Of a DNA stretch of 64,000 nucleotides, positions 17,296 to 25,841 are shown piece by piece. The notes under the pieces were generated by a model. The model searched no databases, was not told where the DNA came from, and saw only the letters and a list, made by a program, of their open reading frames with translations. The stretch's first letter is position 1; every line of letters begins with the position of its first letter. This stretch comes from Photobacterium lutimaris (GTDB lineage: Bacteria > Pseudomonadota > Gammaproteobacteria > Enterobacterales > Vibrionaceae), in NCBI RefSeq assembly GCF_003025555.1, contig NZ_PYMH01000002.1, forward strand, positions 620,001-684,000, read 5' to 3'. The position numbers were made by a program, and so were the translations under genes.

Positions 17296-18822
17296 TTACA
17301 GAATGGGCAGTTGGATAGCGATGCAGGTACCTTGGCTTGGCCCTGACATGTGGCTGGCCACGTTAATCGAACCACCAAGTGCCTCAACCCGCTCTCGCAT
17401 ACCTTGCAAACCAAAGCCATGGGAAGACATCTGCATCACCTGTTCGACACAAAATCCCCGGCCATTATCACGAACCGTCAGCGCGACGGTTTCAACGTCC
17501 ACCACAAAAGTCAGCTCAAGCTGGCTGGCTTGCGCGTACTTGACCGCATTGTTCATTGATTCTTGGCAAAGGCGGTATAGGGTCACACTCAGGGTATCGC
17601 TTAAGGCATCGGGTTCGCATCCGTTGCAGTGCCAATCGATAGACGCTGAAATCCCCTGAGCTTCACATTCCAAATCCCTTACCAGCTGCTCCAGAGAATC
17701 GACCAGCCCCATGTCATCAAGTGATTTAGGGCGCAAGCGGCTCAGCAAGCCCTTGGTGGTGTCATAGATATTCAGGGATAGGTTTTCAATCATGCCGGCA
17801 CACCCCGCCCCCACAGGCGTGGTTTCTACCCGTTGGATGATAGAGGCCTGAGTACGAATTGCCGTGATATTCTGGCCGATCTCATCATGGAGCTCTCGGG
17901 CTACATCACGCCGTACGGATTCTTCTGCTTTGACCAACTGACGGGATAAACTATGGTTGCGGTCGAGCTGAAGCCGCAATTGCTGGTTCAACTCACGCTG
18001 ACGTTGGATTCCCATTCCCAGCAAAATGCCTGTCAGGCTTTGTGCTGACAGCGAAAGCAATAGATCGGTCACCTCCAAGTTGCTCCCCGTGCTTCGGGCC
18101 GCAATCAACACCACGCTGTTAAGAAGCGTGCCTAACAAGGCCCCCTGCCAGCCATAGCGGAAAGCCAGTACAATAATAGGGATAGCCAAACAGAAAGGCG
18201 CAAAACGACGCATCTCATCCGGTAGGCCAAGCTGTAGCGCGATGCTAGCAATAAACAGCCCCGCATAGAAAAAAACATGCCGCACCCGCAAAGCCACAGG
18301 GCGGGAAACGAGGTCGACCGTCAACGGGATCCACGCCTGCTGGAACAAATAACTCCAGATCAGGTAGCAACTCGGCACAAGCATCAGCCCGCCGGTAATG
18401 CTGACCAATAACACCATCCAGCTGTGCTCGCTAAACCAACCAGAGATCGCAACATTGAGCAGCGCGGCCAAACCAATCACCGTCCCCATCACACATAACC
18501 GACGTAGCTGGGAGCCATAGTATTGGCCGTGTGCCACCCACAACAAGGGGACACTGGCAATACTTGCGCACAAGGCTGCTGCCCATAGCGGGTTGCCCAC
18601 CTGCGGGGCCAATGCCAGCATCAAGGCCCACTCAGCACCATATACCGCGCCCCAATACTGTTTAGGACAATGCAGGGCGATCCCCATGCGAAGAGCGAAA
18701 GGGAAAAGGAAAACGGCCAATTCAGGATCGAGGGTAAAATAGGATGCAATGGCCCAGAGGCAAAACCACGCACAGGCGATCAACAACCACCCACCTAGCG
18801 TGGTAAGGGCAAAGTTGCGCAC
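17296..18822 (-). CDS. uhpB: UhpB, sensor histidine kinase of the hexose-phosphate system
   Basis: UhpB autophosphorylates and passes phosphate to UhpA when UhpC senses hexose phosphate. The N-terminal half (residues about 1-270) is a MASE1-type domain with eight or so membrane segments. The dimerisation and phosphoacceptor region has RRDVARELHDEIGQN with His312, the HisKA_3 pattern of NarX/UhpB kinases. The C-terminal ATPase domain shows the N box (CQESMNNAVKYAQAS) and G box (LTVRDNGRGF, FGLQGMRERVEALGG). The GTG start shares one base with the uhpA stop (TAGTG), pointing to translational coupling. Length is 508 residues, as in enteric UhpB (500). Confidence 0.95.
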   Translation of the reverse strand: MRNFALTTLGGWLLIACAWFCLWAIASYFTLDPELAVFLFPFALRMGIALHCPKQYWGAVYGAEWALMLALAPQVGNPLWAAALCASIASVPLLWVAHGQYYGSQLRRLCVMGTVIGLAALLNVAISGWFSEHSWMVLLVSITGGLMLVPSCYLIWSYLFQQAWIPLTVDLVSRPVALRVRHVFFYAGLFIASIALQLGLPDEMRRFAPFCLAIPIIVLAFRYGWQGALLGTLLNSVVLIAARSTGSNLEVTDLLLSLSAQSLTGILLGMGIQRQRELNQQLRLQLDRNHSLSRQLVKAEESVRRDVARELHDEIGQNITAIRTQASIIQRVETTPVGAGCAGMIENLSLNIYDTTKGLLSRLRPKSLDDMGLVDSLEQLVRDLECEAQGISASIDWHCNGCEPDALSDTLSVTLYRLCQESMNNAVKYAQASQLELTFVVDVETVALTVRDNGRGFCVEQVMQMSSHGFGLQGMRERVEALGGSINVASHMSGPSQGTCIAIQLPIL

Positions 18823-19430
18823 TACAACACCTCGGTATTGAAATGCTTGGCTAGCTCAACGTTGTTTTTGGCTCCGAGTTTGTCCATGGCATTCGCCCTG
18901 TGGACATGAATGGTCTTGTGGCTCAGGCCGAGTTCGACGGCTACGGCTTTGACATCCAAGCCAGTCGCCAGCATTTCACCAATTTGACGCTCACGTTTGG
19001 TTAACTGGGACAGAGACGCAGACGATTTAGCGGTTGTTGCCAGCTTGATCGCAATATCCGGGGTGAGGTAACAGCCACCTGCCGCCGCCGTCCTGACGGC
19101 TTGAACCAGCTCATCAGGGCTACAGCGTTTGCTCAAGTATCCTCTGGCACCTGTCTGTAATGCTTTTTCCACCACTGCAGCGCTGTCGTGAACGCTAAGC
19201 ATGATGCAGGCTATCCCCTCAGGAAGATCCGACAGTAACGACAAGCCGCTTTCATCCGGCATCGAGATATCGAGGATACAGACACTCGCCTGGCTACCCG
19301 GCAGACCTTGGCGGGCATCCTTGGCCGAGCCAAATTCACCCACCACATTGATGTCCTCTTCCAACATCAGTAACTGTGCGAATCCAGAACGTACAATGAT
19401 GTGATCATCAACCAAAGCAACGTTGATCAT
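18822..19430 (-). CDS. uhpA: UhpA, NarL/FixJ response regulator
   Basis: UhpA activates the uhpT promoter when phosphorylated by UhpB. The 202-residue protein has a receiver domain with acidic residues D8 and D9 and the phosphoacceptor D54 ([11 protein letters not shown]), the same position as in E. coli UhpA. A LuxR-type helix-turn-helix follows ([20 protein letters not shown] ... [20 protein letters not shown]). It is first in the uhpABC operon, and uhpT is transcribed separately upstream on the same strand. A candidate UhpA site is seen ahead of uhpT. Confidence 0.95.
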   Translation of the reverse strand: MINVALVDDHIIVRSGFAQLLMLEEDINVVGEFGSAKDARQGLPGSQASVCILDISMPDESGLSLLSDLPEGIACIMLSVHDSAAVVEKALQTGARGYLSKRCSPDELVQAVRTAAAGGCYLTPDIAIKLATTAKSSASLSQLTKRERQIGEMLATGLDVKAVAVELGLSHKTIHVHRANAMDKLGAKNNVELAKHFNTEVL

Positions 19431-19552
19431 TTTTTATCCCCCAAGGCGAAAAAGAGGCATAAACTACCTGTTCGGCTCTTTTGAAACAAGGCTGAAATGT
19501 AATTAACCAAAAATAGTGACAGTGCAACTCATCACTTATATCTTGCCGATAT

Positions 19553-19578
19553 AAAAAAACTGCCCGCAGGCAGTTTTT
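19553..19578 (-). terminator. Rho-independent terminator of uhpT
   Basis: An 11-bp stem (AAAAAACTGCC with GGCAGTTTTTT) and a CGCA loop lie 23 bp after the uhpT stop on the minus strand. It separates uhpT from the uhpABC operon. Confidence 0.9.
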
Positions 19579-19600
19579 TAAAAGCATCTCGTTATAGCGA

Positions 19601-21001
19601 TTAAGCCATTTTTAGCTCAAGCTCTTTTTGCAGGCGCTTTTCACGGCGGATCTTCTTCTCTTCCGCAACGGCCACAAAGAGAAGTAAAACAATACAAATC
19701 GCGGCTGAGGTATCTAGGGCAGCAAATGTACCTTTCCAACCTGTCAGACCAAAGATTGGCGTACCATCTGCAATCATACCCAGACCCAGTTTCGCGAAGC
19801 TGTCACCAATCAGGTAAGCAAAGGTCCCTTTAATACCGTCAGCAACACTGATCGCTTTTTTCGGTACAAAACCAACCGCAGCAACACCAATCAGAAGCTG
19901 AGGACCGAACACCAAGAAGCCAAGTACAAACAGTGAACCTAGGTACATGTACTCGTTCGTTGCATGCTGGTAGAACTCAAGGCAGAAGATAATCAGTACC
20001 AAAGAGACACACGCTACGATTGCACGGCGGCCATTTGCCAAATCAGACAGGTAACCCCACATCAGCGTTCCCACTAGGGCACCCACTTCAAACAGGGTGA
20101 AACCTGAGATAGCGGTTTCTTTCGACAAACCAAGCTCTTGGTAAGCGTATACGGTTGACCACTGGTCAATACCAATACGGACAACGTATAAGAAGATATT
20201 GGCGAAACATAATAGCCAAATAACTTTGTTCTTCAGTACGTATTCCATGAAGATTTCGCGTTTGGTCATCTGGTTTTCTTCAGCGACGATATCTTCTTCA
20301 CTGATCTCTTCACCAAATAGCTCTTCTGCTTTACCCAGACCGTATGCTTCTGGTGAATCACTACCAAAGCGCAAACACATGAAACCCACTACCAAGGCAA
20401 TGATCGACGGGAAGATAAACATACCAATCACATGTCCGTCGAACAGGTAGTTTGCACCGAACAATGCAACACCAGCAGCACCGGCACCACCTACGTTATG
20501 GGACATATTCCACAAACCTAGGTAGGTACCACGCTTGTTACGCGGCGTCCACTTCGTGATGGTTGAATAGCTAGATGGACCACCGGTACTTTGGAAGAAA
20601 CCGCTCAGTGCATAGAAGCCTACCATCATGAACAGGCTGGCGCTTGAGCCGCCCAGACTGACACTGAAGCCCAACATTGCAATACCGGAAAGAATCAACA
20701 TGAAAGGAAGAAACTGTTTGGTATTCTTTCCATCGGCATAATAAGAAACAACAGTTTTACCAATACCGTAGGTAATGGAGAAACCCAGGCCGATCAGACC
20801 CAGATCTGTCATCGACAGGCCGTAGGTTGAGATCATGTCGTTCTGAGCAACGTTGAAGTTTTTACGAATCAGATACATGGTCATGTAACCGATAAATACA
20901 ACCAAGTACGATTGCATAAACGGCTTGAACCACATTTTACGGCGTTCTTCTACAGGCAGATCCAACGTTGGCTTTCTGACCTGATCCAGAAGTTTAAGCA
21001 T
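19601..21001 (-). CDS. uhpT: UhpT, hexose-6-phosphate:phosphate antiporter
   Basis: UhpT imports glucose 6-phosphate and related sugar phosphates in exchange for inorganic phosphate at the inner membrane. The 466-residue protein (E. coli UhpT is 463) has about 12 helices. The N-terminal [20 protein letters not shown] motif and [20 protein letters not shown] carry the conserved organophosphate-antiporter arginine and helix. A charged cytoplasmic loop (about residues 228-255, ending [17 protein letters not shown]) joins the halves. The ATG at 21001 has GAGGGTGA seven bases upstream. The gene has its own promoter with CRP and UhpA-type sites and a terminator, and uhpABC lies downstream. Confidence 0.95.
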   Translation of the reverse strand: MLKLLDQVRKPTLDLPVEERRKMWFKPFMQSYLVVFIGYMTMYLIRKNFNVAQNDMISTYGLSMTDLGLIGLGFSITYGIGKTVVSYYADGKNTKQFLPFMLILSGIAMLGFSVSLGGSSASLFMMVGFYALSGFFQSTGGPSSYSTITKWTPRNKRGTYLGLWNMSHNVGGAGAAGVALFGANYLFDGHVIGMFIFPSIIALVVGFMCLRFGSDSPEAYGLGKAEELFGEEISEEDIVAEENQMTKREIFMEYVLKNKVIWLLCFANIFLYVVRIGIDQWSTVYAYQELGLSKETAISGFTLFEVGALVGTLMWGYLSDLANGRRAIVACVSLVLIIFCLEFYQHATNEYMYLGSLFVLGFLVFGPQLLIGVAAVGFVPKKAISVADGIKGTFAYLIGDSFAKLGLGMIADGTPIFGLTGWKGTFAALDTSAAICIVLLLFVAVAEEKKIRREKRLQKELELKMA

Positions 21002-21071
21002 GTGTCACCCTCAATACTTTTTCGACGTTATTTACAGCGCAAACTGTACGTTCTGATCTTCTTCTGCCGAA

Positions 21072-21127
21072 TAGGGCCTGTTGAAACTTCAAAGCCTCTT
21101 ACGGGCATAAAGCTTCAACAGCCCCTA
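21072..21127. repeat. 18-bp imperfect inverted repeat in the uhpT leader
   Basis: The arms at 21072-21089 and 21110-21127 match in 16 of 18 bases around a 20-base spacer. If transcription starts near 21163, the repeat would form a long hairpin in the 5' untranslated leader of uhpT, 71-126 bases before the start codon. Confidence 0.6.
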
Positions 21128-21169
21128 CTCGCCAGATCAGCAAACAGAGCAAGAAGACCATTGGCAGGC

Positions 21170-21175
21170 ATTGTA
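21170..21175 (-). promoter_or_regulatory. Candidate uhpT -10 element
   Basis: The minus strand reads TACAAT here, giving a start near 21163. No good -35 hexamer is found 17 bp upstream (AAGCCA), consistent with an activator-dependent promoter. Position inferred from sequence only. Confidence 0.45.
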
Positions 21176-21216
21176 GGGAGACAAATAGAGTGTGGCTTGA
21201 GAAGTGGACTTAGGAC

Positions 21217-21237
21217 AATTAGGAAAATTTCCTAATT
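21217..21237. promoter_or_regulatory. 21-bp palindrome, candidate UhpA operator of uhpT
   Basis: The sequence is a perfect palindrome with 10-base arms (AATTAGGAAA and its complement) around one base. It spans about -54 to -74 from the inferred start, inside the interval where UhpA binds in E. coli. A TCCTAA motif repeats on the minus strand next to it. Confidence 0.5.
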
Positions 21238-21258
21238 CCAGTCCAGCTGAGGAAGAAA

Positions 21259-21274
21259 CGTGAAAGTAGTCACA
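21259..21274. promoter_or_regulatory. CRP site upstream of uhpT
   Basis: The sequence matches TGTGA-N6-TCACA in 9 of 10 core positions (cGTGA and TCACA). Its centre (21266.5) is 103.5 bases upstream of the inferred start at 21163. Confidence 0.6.
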
Positions 21275-21292
21275 AAATTCAAATGGGAATAA

Positions 21293-21323
21293 AACAAAAA
21301 CAGCCCAGATAAATCTGGGCTGT
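21293..21323 (-). terminator. Rho-independent terminator of ycbL
   Basis: An 11-bp perfect stem (ACAGCCCAGAT with ATCTGGGCTGT) is followed on the minus strand by TTTTGTTTT, nine bases beyond the ycbL stop. Confidence 0.88.
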
Positions 21324-21331
21324 GAAAGACA

Positions 21332-21985
21332 TTAGTACAGCGGCATTTCGTCGGCAACAAACGGGTTTGATGCACGCTCACGGCCAAAGGTCGAGATCGG
21401 ACCGTGACCAGGAATAAACGTCATCTCATTGCCCAATGGCCATAGCTTACCCTTGATAGAATCAATCAGAGTCTGGTAATCGCCCTTAGGGAAATCGGTA
21501 CGGCCAATACCGCCATTGAACAGCACATCACCGACAAAAGCCACGTTTGCTTCATCGCTGTAAAGCACCACGTGACCAGGTGTGTGGCCAGGCGTATGCA
21601 GAACAGAGAGCGTCTGGTTACCCACTGTGACGGTATCGCCTTCTTCTAGCCACTGATCAGGATCAAACGCTTCAGTGAGCGGAAATCCAAACATCTCACT
21701 TTGACGAGGTAAGCCCTGTAGCCAGAATGCGTCTTCCTTATGCGGACCAATCACCGGAATATCCAGCTCTTTCGCCAGTGGGGCTGTGCCACCAACGTGG
21801 TCAAGGTGACCATGAGTCAAGATCAGTTTGGTAACGGTCAGTCCTAATTGCTGTGCTTTTTCTTTAAGAAGGTGGATATCACCTCCCGGATCGACCATTG
21901 CTGCTTCTTTGGTTTCATCACACCAGATGATGGAGCAGTTTTGCTGAAATGGGGTGACCGGCACAATTTCAAATTGAAGACTCAT
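21332..21985 (-). CDS. ycbL: YcbL, glyoxalase II-like metallo-beta-lactamase-fold hydrolase
   Basis: YcbL proteins are short MBL-fold hydrolases related to glyoxalase II, acting on thioesters such as S-lactoylglutathione. The 217-residue product has the metal-binding motif THGHLDH (His58, His60, Asp62, His63), the later GHTPGHVVLY and VAFVGDVLF segments, and the C-terminal FIPGHGPIS. It lacks the C-terminal glutathione-binding domain of full-length GloB. ATG 21985 has GGGAAAATC upstream. It follows mepK and ldtD in the same order as in E. coli, though a hairpin after mepK suggests partly independent transcription. Confidence 0.9.
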   Translation of the reverse strand: MSLQFEIVPVTPFQQNCSIIWCDETKEAAMVDPGGDIHLLKEKAQQLGLTVTKLILTHGHLDHVGGTAPLAKELDIPVIGPHKEDAFWLQGLPRQSEMFGFPLTEAFDPDQWLEEGDTVTVGNQTLSVLHTPGHTPGHVVLYSDEANVAFVGDVLFNGGIGRTDFPKGDYQTLIDSIKGKLWPLGNEMTFIPGHGPISTFGRERASNPFVADEMPLY

Positions 21986-22026
21986 TGATTTTCCCTAGCG
22001 GTTTCAGTTCTTGCCGCAGGATAGCA

Positions 22027-22049
22027 TATACCCAAGTGACTTCAAATTG
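22027..22049 (+). repeat. Dispersed intergenic 23-bp sequence, copy 2
   Basis: It begins TATACCCAAGT and continues with GACTTCAAATTG. It matches 19 of 23 bases of the minus-strand copy at 11993-12015. Confidence 0.35.
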
Positions 22050-22087
22050 CAGGATGTAGCAAGGCAAGAAAGGTCAGACAGAGACAG

Positions 22088-22130
22088 CAAAGCCGACAGC
22101 TGCCAAGAGAGGGAGGCAGTGTCGGCTTTG
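22088..22130 (-). terminator. Stem-loop after mepK, possible terminator
   Basis: An 11-bp perfect stem (CAAAGCCGACA with TGTCGGCTTTG), extended by a second short helix inside, lies 40 bp beyond the mepK stop. The T tract after it is weak. Confidence 0.55.
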
Positions 22131-22169
22131 TAATTATTCGGTTTATTTCAGCGCACGCTAACCGGTTGA

Positions 22170-22724
22170 TTAACCATTCCAGCGACGCACAGGACCCGTA
22201 TCAATATGAACAAATCCGCTACGAGGGTAATATCCTACACCACCTAGGCGCATTTCAAGCGCAGCATTACGGATCCGTGACAAAGAGACACCTTCTAGAT
22301 TGAAGTCAATGGCCTGACCTTTCATATGATAGCTCTTTGTCGCAACACCGCCATTTTTCTGCAGCGCTTTATTGGTCATAGGAGAACGGTAGCCTGAAAT
22401 GATCCGTACCTGCCCTTTATGGCCTAGGCCAGCTTGGATCTCGGTGATCGTATCAAACAAGCGGCGGTCCATATGCGCGACTTCGTTACGCCTGAAGTCA
22501 CGGCAAATATGGTTAATTTTCTGTAGTTCTTCTTTGACATACAACTTTCCATTGAAGTACTCGGTTTCGAGATCTTCACTGGTATGGATGTTGTGCAACG
22601 ATATCTGGCGAGCACTCCCTGCTTTATACGGGCTTGCTATCGCCCAACTTGGCAATAAACATGCCCCAAGCGCTACTCCACCAGCAGCCAGTAACTGACG
22701 ACGCTTGTAATTAATTTCAGACAT
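22170..22724 (-). CDS. mepK: MepK (YcbK), murein endopeptidase for 3-3 crosslinks
   Basis: MepK is a periplasmic zinc peptidase of the M15/DUF882 group that cleaves mDAP-mDAP crosslinks. The 184-residue protein starts with a twin-arginine-like signal (YKRRQLLAAGG, then a hydrophobic stretch ending ASP near residue 31). The zinc ligands His133, Asp140 and His173 sit in SYHMKGQAIDF and VHIDTG, as in E. coli YcbK. RIISGYRSPMTN is the conserved substrate-side motif. It lies just downstream of ldtD, the transpeptidase that makes the bonds it cuts, so the pair balances this crosslink type. ATG 22724 overlaps no other gene. Confidence 0.92.
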   Translation of the reverse strand: MSEINYKRRQLLAAGGVALGACLLPSWAIASPYKAGSARQISLHNIHTSEDLETEYFNGKLYVKEELQKINHICRDFRRNEVAHMDRRLFDTITEIQAGLGHKGQVRIISGYRSPMTNKALQKNGGVATKSYHMKGQAIDFNLEGVSLSRIRNAALEMRLGGVGYYPRSGFVHIDTGPVRRWNG

Positions 22725-22898
22725 AACTCAACAACAACTAACTTCTTGCCTTACTCAGGCGTTGTCACGCAACCCCAACCGGGCTCCCTTAATGGACAAG
22801 CACGATAGCGTTCAGTTATTGTTCAGTCAAACCTTGAAACGACAAAAAAACGGCAGCTTTCCACCCAAAGACCGCCTAATTATTGACACAAAAGCATT

Positions 22899-24581
22899 TT
22901 ATTCAGTGTAAAGAGATGTAAATAATTCTTGGTTTTGCGACATGGCGATAAACTTGTCATAGTCGTAAACATCGTTGCGATAGTTTACCAAGCCGTCATT
23001 ATCGACCCATGCAGTCTGGTAGATCACCTGTATTTTCACCTTATTGGATAGGCCAACTGTCTTGGTTTGTGTACGTGCCTTGAGCTGGTTTACCCGCTGC
23101 TCCGTCACGCCAGAATGATTAAGTAAAATCATGGCCAAACTTCCAGCTTGCTCGACCCTGACACAGCCCGAACTGAATGCCCTCGTCTCTTTGGCGAACA
23201 AACTCTTGGATGGGGTATCATGTAAATAGACGGCGTGATCATTGGGCATGTTGAACTTGAACCGACCCAGTGCATTTTTATTGCCCGGTTTTTGCCGTAA
23301 CCGATATGGGAACTGCTTGGCATTGACGATCCGCCAATCAATGGTGTGAATAGGGATTTGCTCTGAACTCTGCCAGCTTCGAATCACCGCAAAACCGTTG
23401 CGGTGCAAATATCCCCTATCCCTTCGCGCCTTAGGTAAAATATCTTTGCGCATTATCGACATGGGGACGTTCCAATACGGATTGAACACCACGGAAGACA
23501 CATTGGTTGTCATTAGCGGTGTTCGACGGCTAGGCCGACCAACAATCACCTTGCTGTCAAGCACATGCCGGTCATTGAGCCACAGGTTTAACTGGTAATT
23601 TGGAATATTGACCACCAACAGCGATGAGGCATCCGAAGGCCATAACCGAGTACGCTGGGCATTCAGGGCTAGGACTCGAATGCGTGACTTGGGTGATATC
23701 GCGAGCCATTGCCGCGTCTGCGGGCCAATCGCCCCATCGACTTTCAACCCGTGACGGCGCTGAAAACTCTTCACCGCGTCGGCCAAGTCAACGTTATAGG
23801 TACGAACGCCTGCAGCCCGGATCTGATCGGCTTCGAAGTCACGCAAATCCCCCAACTTCTCCAATGTAGTAATAAGCGATTCAGGGTTTTTCAGCCGAGT
23901 TCCAAGCCGGATGATCCCCGGTTGATAGAACCCTGGCCAATTATCGTTAGCTGATGGCTCGAGTGCATCGATAGCCAGGAGTAAACGGGTATAGTTTTCG
24001 TCGTCAGGTTTGAGAGTGTTGACATAAAAGCGCAATTGCTCGGTATCAATCGCATTGTACAGCCGGGATAACGTCGCTTCAGACGGCATCGGTAATTGGG
24101 GATCGACCCCTGCACCAAATAACCACCCACGACCATAAGATGGGATCCCCTCGACATAACTCATGTAGGCAAAAAGCGTATCGGTAGCCAACAGATCATA
24201 CTGGCGCCAGTCGTTTGCCTGTTTGTAATGCTGGAGAAGTGAATAGCGGCGGTTGAAATCACTACTGATATTCGACAACACCACCATGCGTAGCTGCTGC
24301 TCGAAATCACTGGCAGTAAAGGTATCCTGCCACAGCGGAACAAAGCCAATACTCTGGTACAAGTCTGCCAACTCATCAATGTAGCGGATGGCCGCTATAT
24401 CATTGGCGATTTCATGTACCCATTGACGGGCTTTCTTCTGCTGCAGGATATCATCTGAGAACTGCTGCTCCAGTTGATCTCTAGCAGATAATGGCTGTAC
24501 CGACCAGGCCTCATCCTCGGCATAGTTCACCTGAGAGAAGACACACATTAGGACAAGCCCCATACGACTGAGCTTTAACAT
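22899..24581 (-). CDS. ldtD: LdtD (YcbB), L,D-transpeptidase
   Basis: LdtD forms 3-3 (mDAP-mDAP) crosslinks in peptidoglycan in the periplasm. I start it at ATG 24581 (560 residues) because MLKLSRMGLVLMCVFSQVNYA is a clean signal peptide and GAGGAG lies ten bases upstream; the frame extends to 24611. Order of parts: scaffold region, a PG_binding_1 domain (AVKSFQRRHGLKVDGAIGPQ near residue 280), then the YkuD catalytic domain with HDTPSKSLF and the nucleophile Cys473 in SSGCVRV. E. coli LdtD is 615 residues with the same layout. The divergent upstream region is the border of the accessory block separating it from mukB. Confidence 0.93.
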   Translation of the reverse strand: MLKLSRMGLVLMCVFSQVNYAEDEAWSVQPLSARDQLEQQFSDDILQQKKARQWVHEIANDIAAIRYIDELADLYQSIGFVPLWQDTFTASDFEQQLRMVVLSNISSDFNRRYSLLQHYKQANDWRQYDLLATDTLFAYMSYVEGIPSYGRGWLFGAGVDPQLPMPSEATLSRLYNAIDTEQLRFYVNTLKPDDENYTRLLLAIDALEPSANDNWPGFYQPGIIRLGTRLKNPESLITTLEKLGDLRDFEADQIRAAGVRTYNVDLADAVKSFQRRHGLKVDGAIGPQTRQWLAISPKSRIRVLALNAQRTRLWPSDASSLLVVNIPNYQLNLWLNDRHVLDSKVIVGRPSRRTPLMTTNVSSVVFNPYWNVPMSIMRKDILPKARRDRGYLHRNGFAVIRSWQSSEQIPIHTIDWRIVNAKQFPYRLRQKPGNKNALGRFKFNMPNDHAVYLHDTPSKSLFAKETRAFSSGCVRVEQAGSLAMILLNHSGVTEQRVNQLKARTQTKTVGLSNKVKIQVIYQTAWVDNDGLVNYRNDVYDYDKFIAMSQNQELFTSLYTE

Positions 24582-25327
24582 TACCAACTGACTCCTCATT
24601 GCCGTTATCATAATTATGGCAAGTTTGATCTATAACGGACTAAATTTAGCCGTCATTACCAGTTGGTAATGTTTCAAATCCTGACACCTGTCAGGATATT
24701 TGACATATTTTGCTGTTATTAGGACAACAATCTACCAATCGTATTTCGGGGGAACAAACTGTCCCCCTGCCATTTCAGAGAGTATTCCAATAGTTATCCC
24801 ACACCTCAGGTCTTTGCACCGCAGTAACCTTCTTGGGGGGATTAATCGATAAAACTTTTCCTGCCCCCAAGCATCAACCAAGGGACGGGACGCAACTCAA
24901 TCAACTCACGGTTGGCCTGATGCCAAATCCCACAACAATTGCCGTGGGGAGAGGTTGCCAATAGATAGCCGTCCAGACATGCTGGCTACAATGTTAGCGT
25001 TGGCACCTTCGTTACCGAGTGACCACTATCTAAAGACTTCAGATTGCGGGTAAGGTACACGCGCGGCCTTCCAAGCTGTGCGAGCTTTATCTAGGCTTTG
25101 TTGTGGCGCTAACCATCGCTGGTGTTACCCAAAATGTAGCCATAATTACGTTACGAGGGAATTGACCCTTCATTATATTTATTCACCCATGTGAAAACTG
25201 CTTTATTAAGCGATACATTGCATCTATATCCAATAACAAATCAGATCGAGACAACATTATGAAAAGTAAGGCTTCCAACTTTCGTCCGTTTGATGTAATT
25301 TCGCCGAGCACTAATTAGGAGAGAAAA
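24582..25327. other. Long intergenic region at the ldtD side of the accessory block, with a possible gene remnant
   Basis: No intact gene is visible in 746 bp. A perfect 18-bp palindrome lies at 24679-24696. On the minus strand from about 25085 to 24842 one frame reads through, with a single internal TAG at 24986-24988, and ends LRPVPWLMLGGRKSFID-stop. Short pieces such as QLGRPRVYLTRNLKSLDSG and GYLLATSPHGNCCGIWHQAN look protein-like, but I cannot name a parent. A decayed gene or chance are both possible. The right end carries the ribosome site (TAGGAGAG) of the MarR gene. Confidence 0.35.
24679..24696. promoter_or_regulatory. Perfect palindrome, candidate operator upstream of ldtD
   Basis: The sequence TCCTGACA-CC-TGTCAGGA is a perfect inverted repeat, about 100 bp upstream of the ldtD start. 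It has the size of a dimeric-regulator site; it lacks a T tract and so is unlikely to be a terminator. Confidence 0.45.
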
Positions 25328-25813
25328 ATGGATAAGCACGATGAGGTATTGATTGCCCTGCGACAAATCATCCGAGCGATCGATCTGCATTCCCGCAAAT
25401 TGAACAAACTAGCTGGTTTGACAGGCCCGCAGCTGGTGTTGATGCGCGCGATACGCGATTCCGGCGAAGTGACTATCCGTCAACTTTCCAATAACACCAA
25501 TATGAGCCAAGCAACGGCAACCACGATTCTGGACCGATTGGAAAAGCGAAACTTGGTGGTCCGTGAGCGCAGCAAACTGGACAAGCGTAAAGTCCATGCC
25601 TACCTCACCGAGGAAGGAAAGGAATTATTGGCAAAAGCACCGCCACCGCTGCAAGAAGATTTCGTTGCCCGGTTCCATCGCCTGGAAGAATGGGAGCAAT
25701 CATTACTGCTATCTTCTGTACAACGTATTTCATCAATGATGAATGCCGAACACCTTGACGTTGCCGCCATGCTGGAAGTTGGTAGCATTACCAAGCAAGA
25801 AACAGAACGATAA
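25328..25813 (+). CDS. MarR-family regulator of the CosR/EctR type
   Basis: The 161-residue protein is a MarR winged-helix dimer. The N-terminal HDEVLIALRQIIRAIDLHSR segment followed by LTGPQLVLMRAI resembles the CosR/EctR regulators that control ectoine and compatible-solute genes in vibrios and halophiles; the recognition helix is in MSQATATTILDRLEKRNLVV, and the wing is ERSKLDKRKVHAYLT. The resemblance is from recall of those proteins. No ectoine genes are adjacent, so the target could be distant. ATG 25328 has TAGGAGAG upstream. A LysR gene follows 28 bp downstream on the same strand. Confidence 0.8.
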   Translation: MDKHDEVLIALRQIIRAIDLHSRKLNKLAGLTGPQLVLMRAIRDSGEVTIRQLSNNTNMSQATATTILDRLEKRNLVVRERSKLDKRKVHAYLTEEGKELLAKAPPPLQEDFVARFHRLEEWEQSLLLSSVQRISSMMNAEHLDVAAMLEVGSITKQETER

Positions 25814-25841
25814 GCGTGACTCAACGGCATAGGATTTTCGA

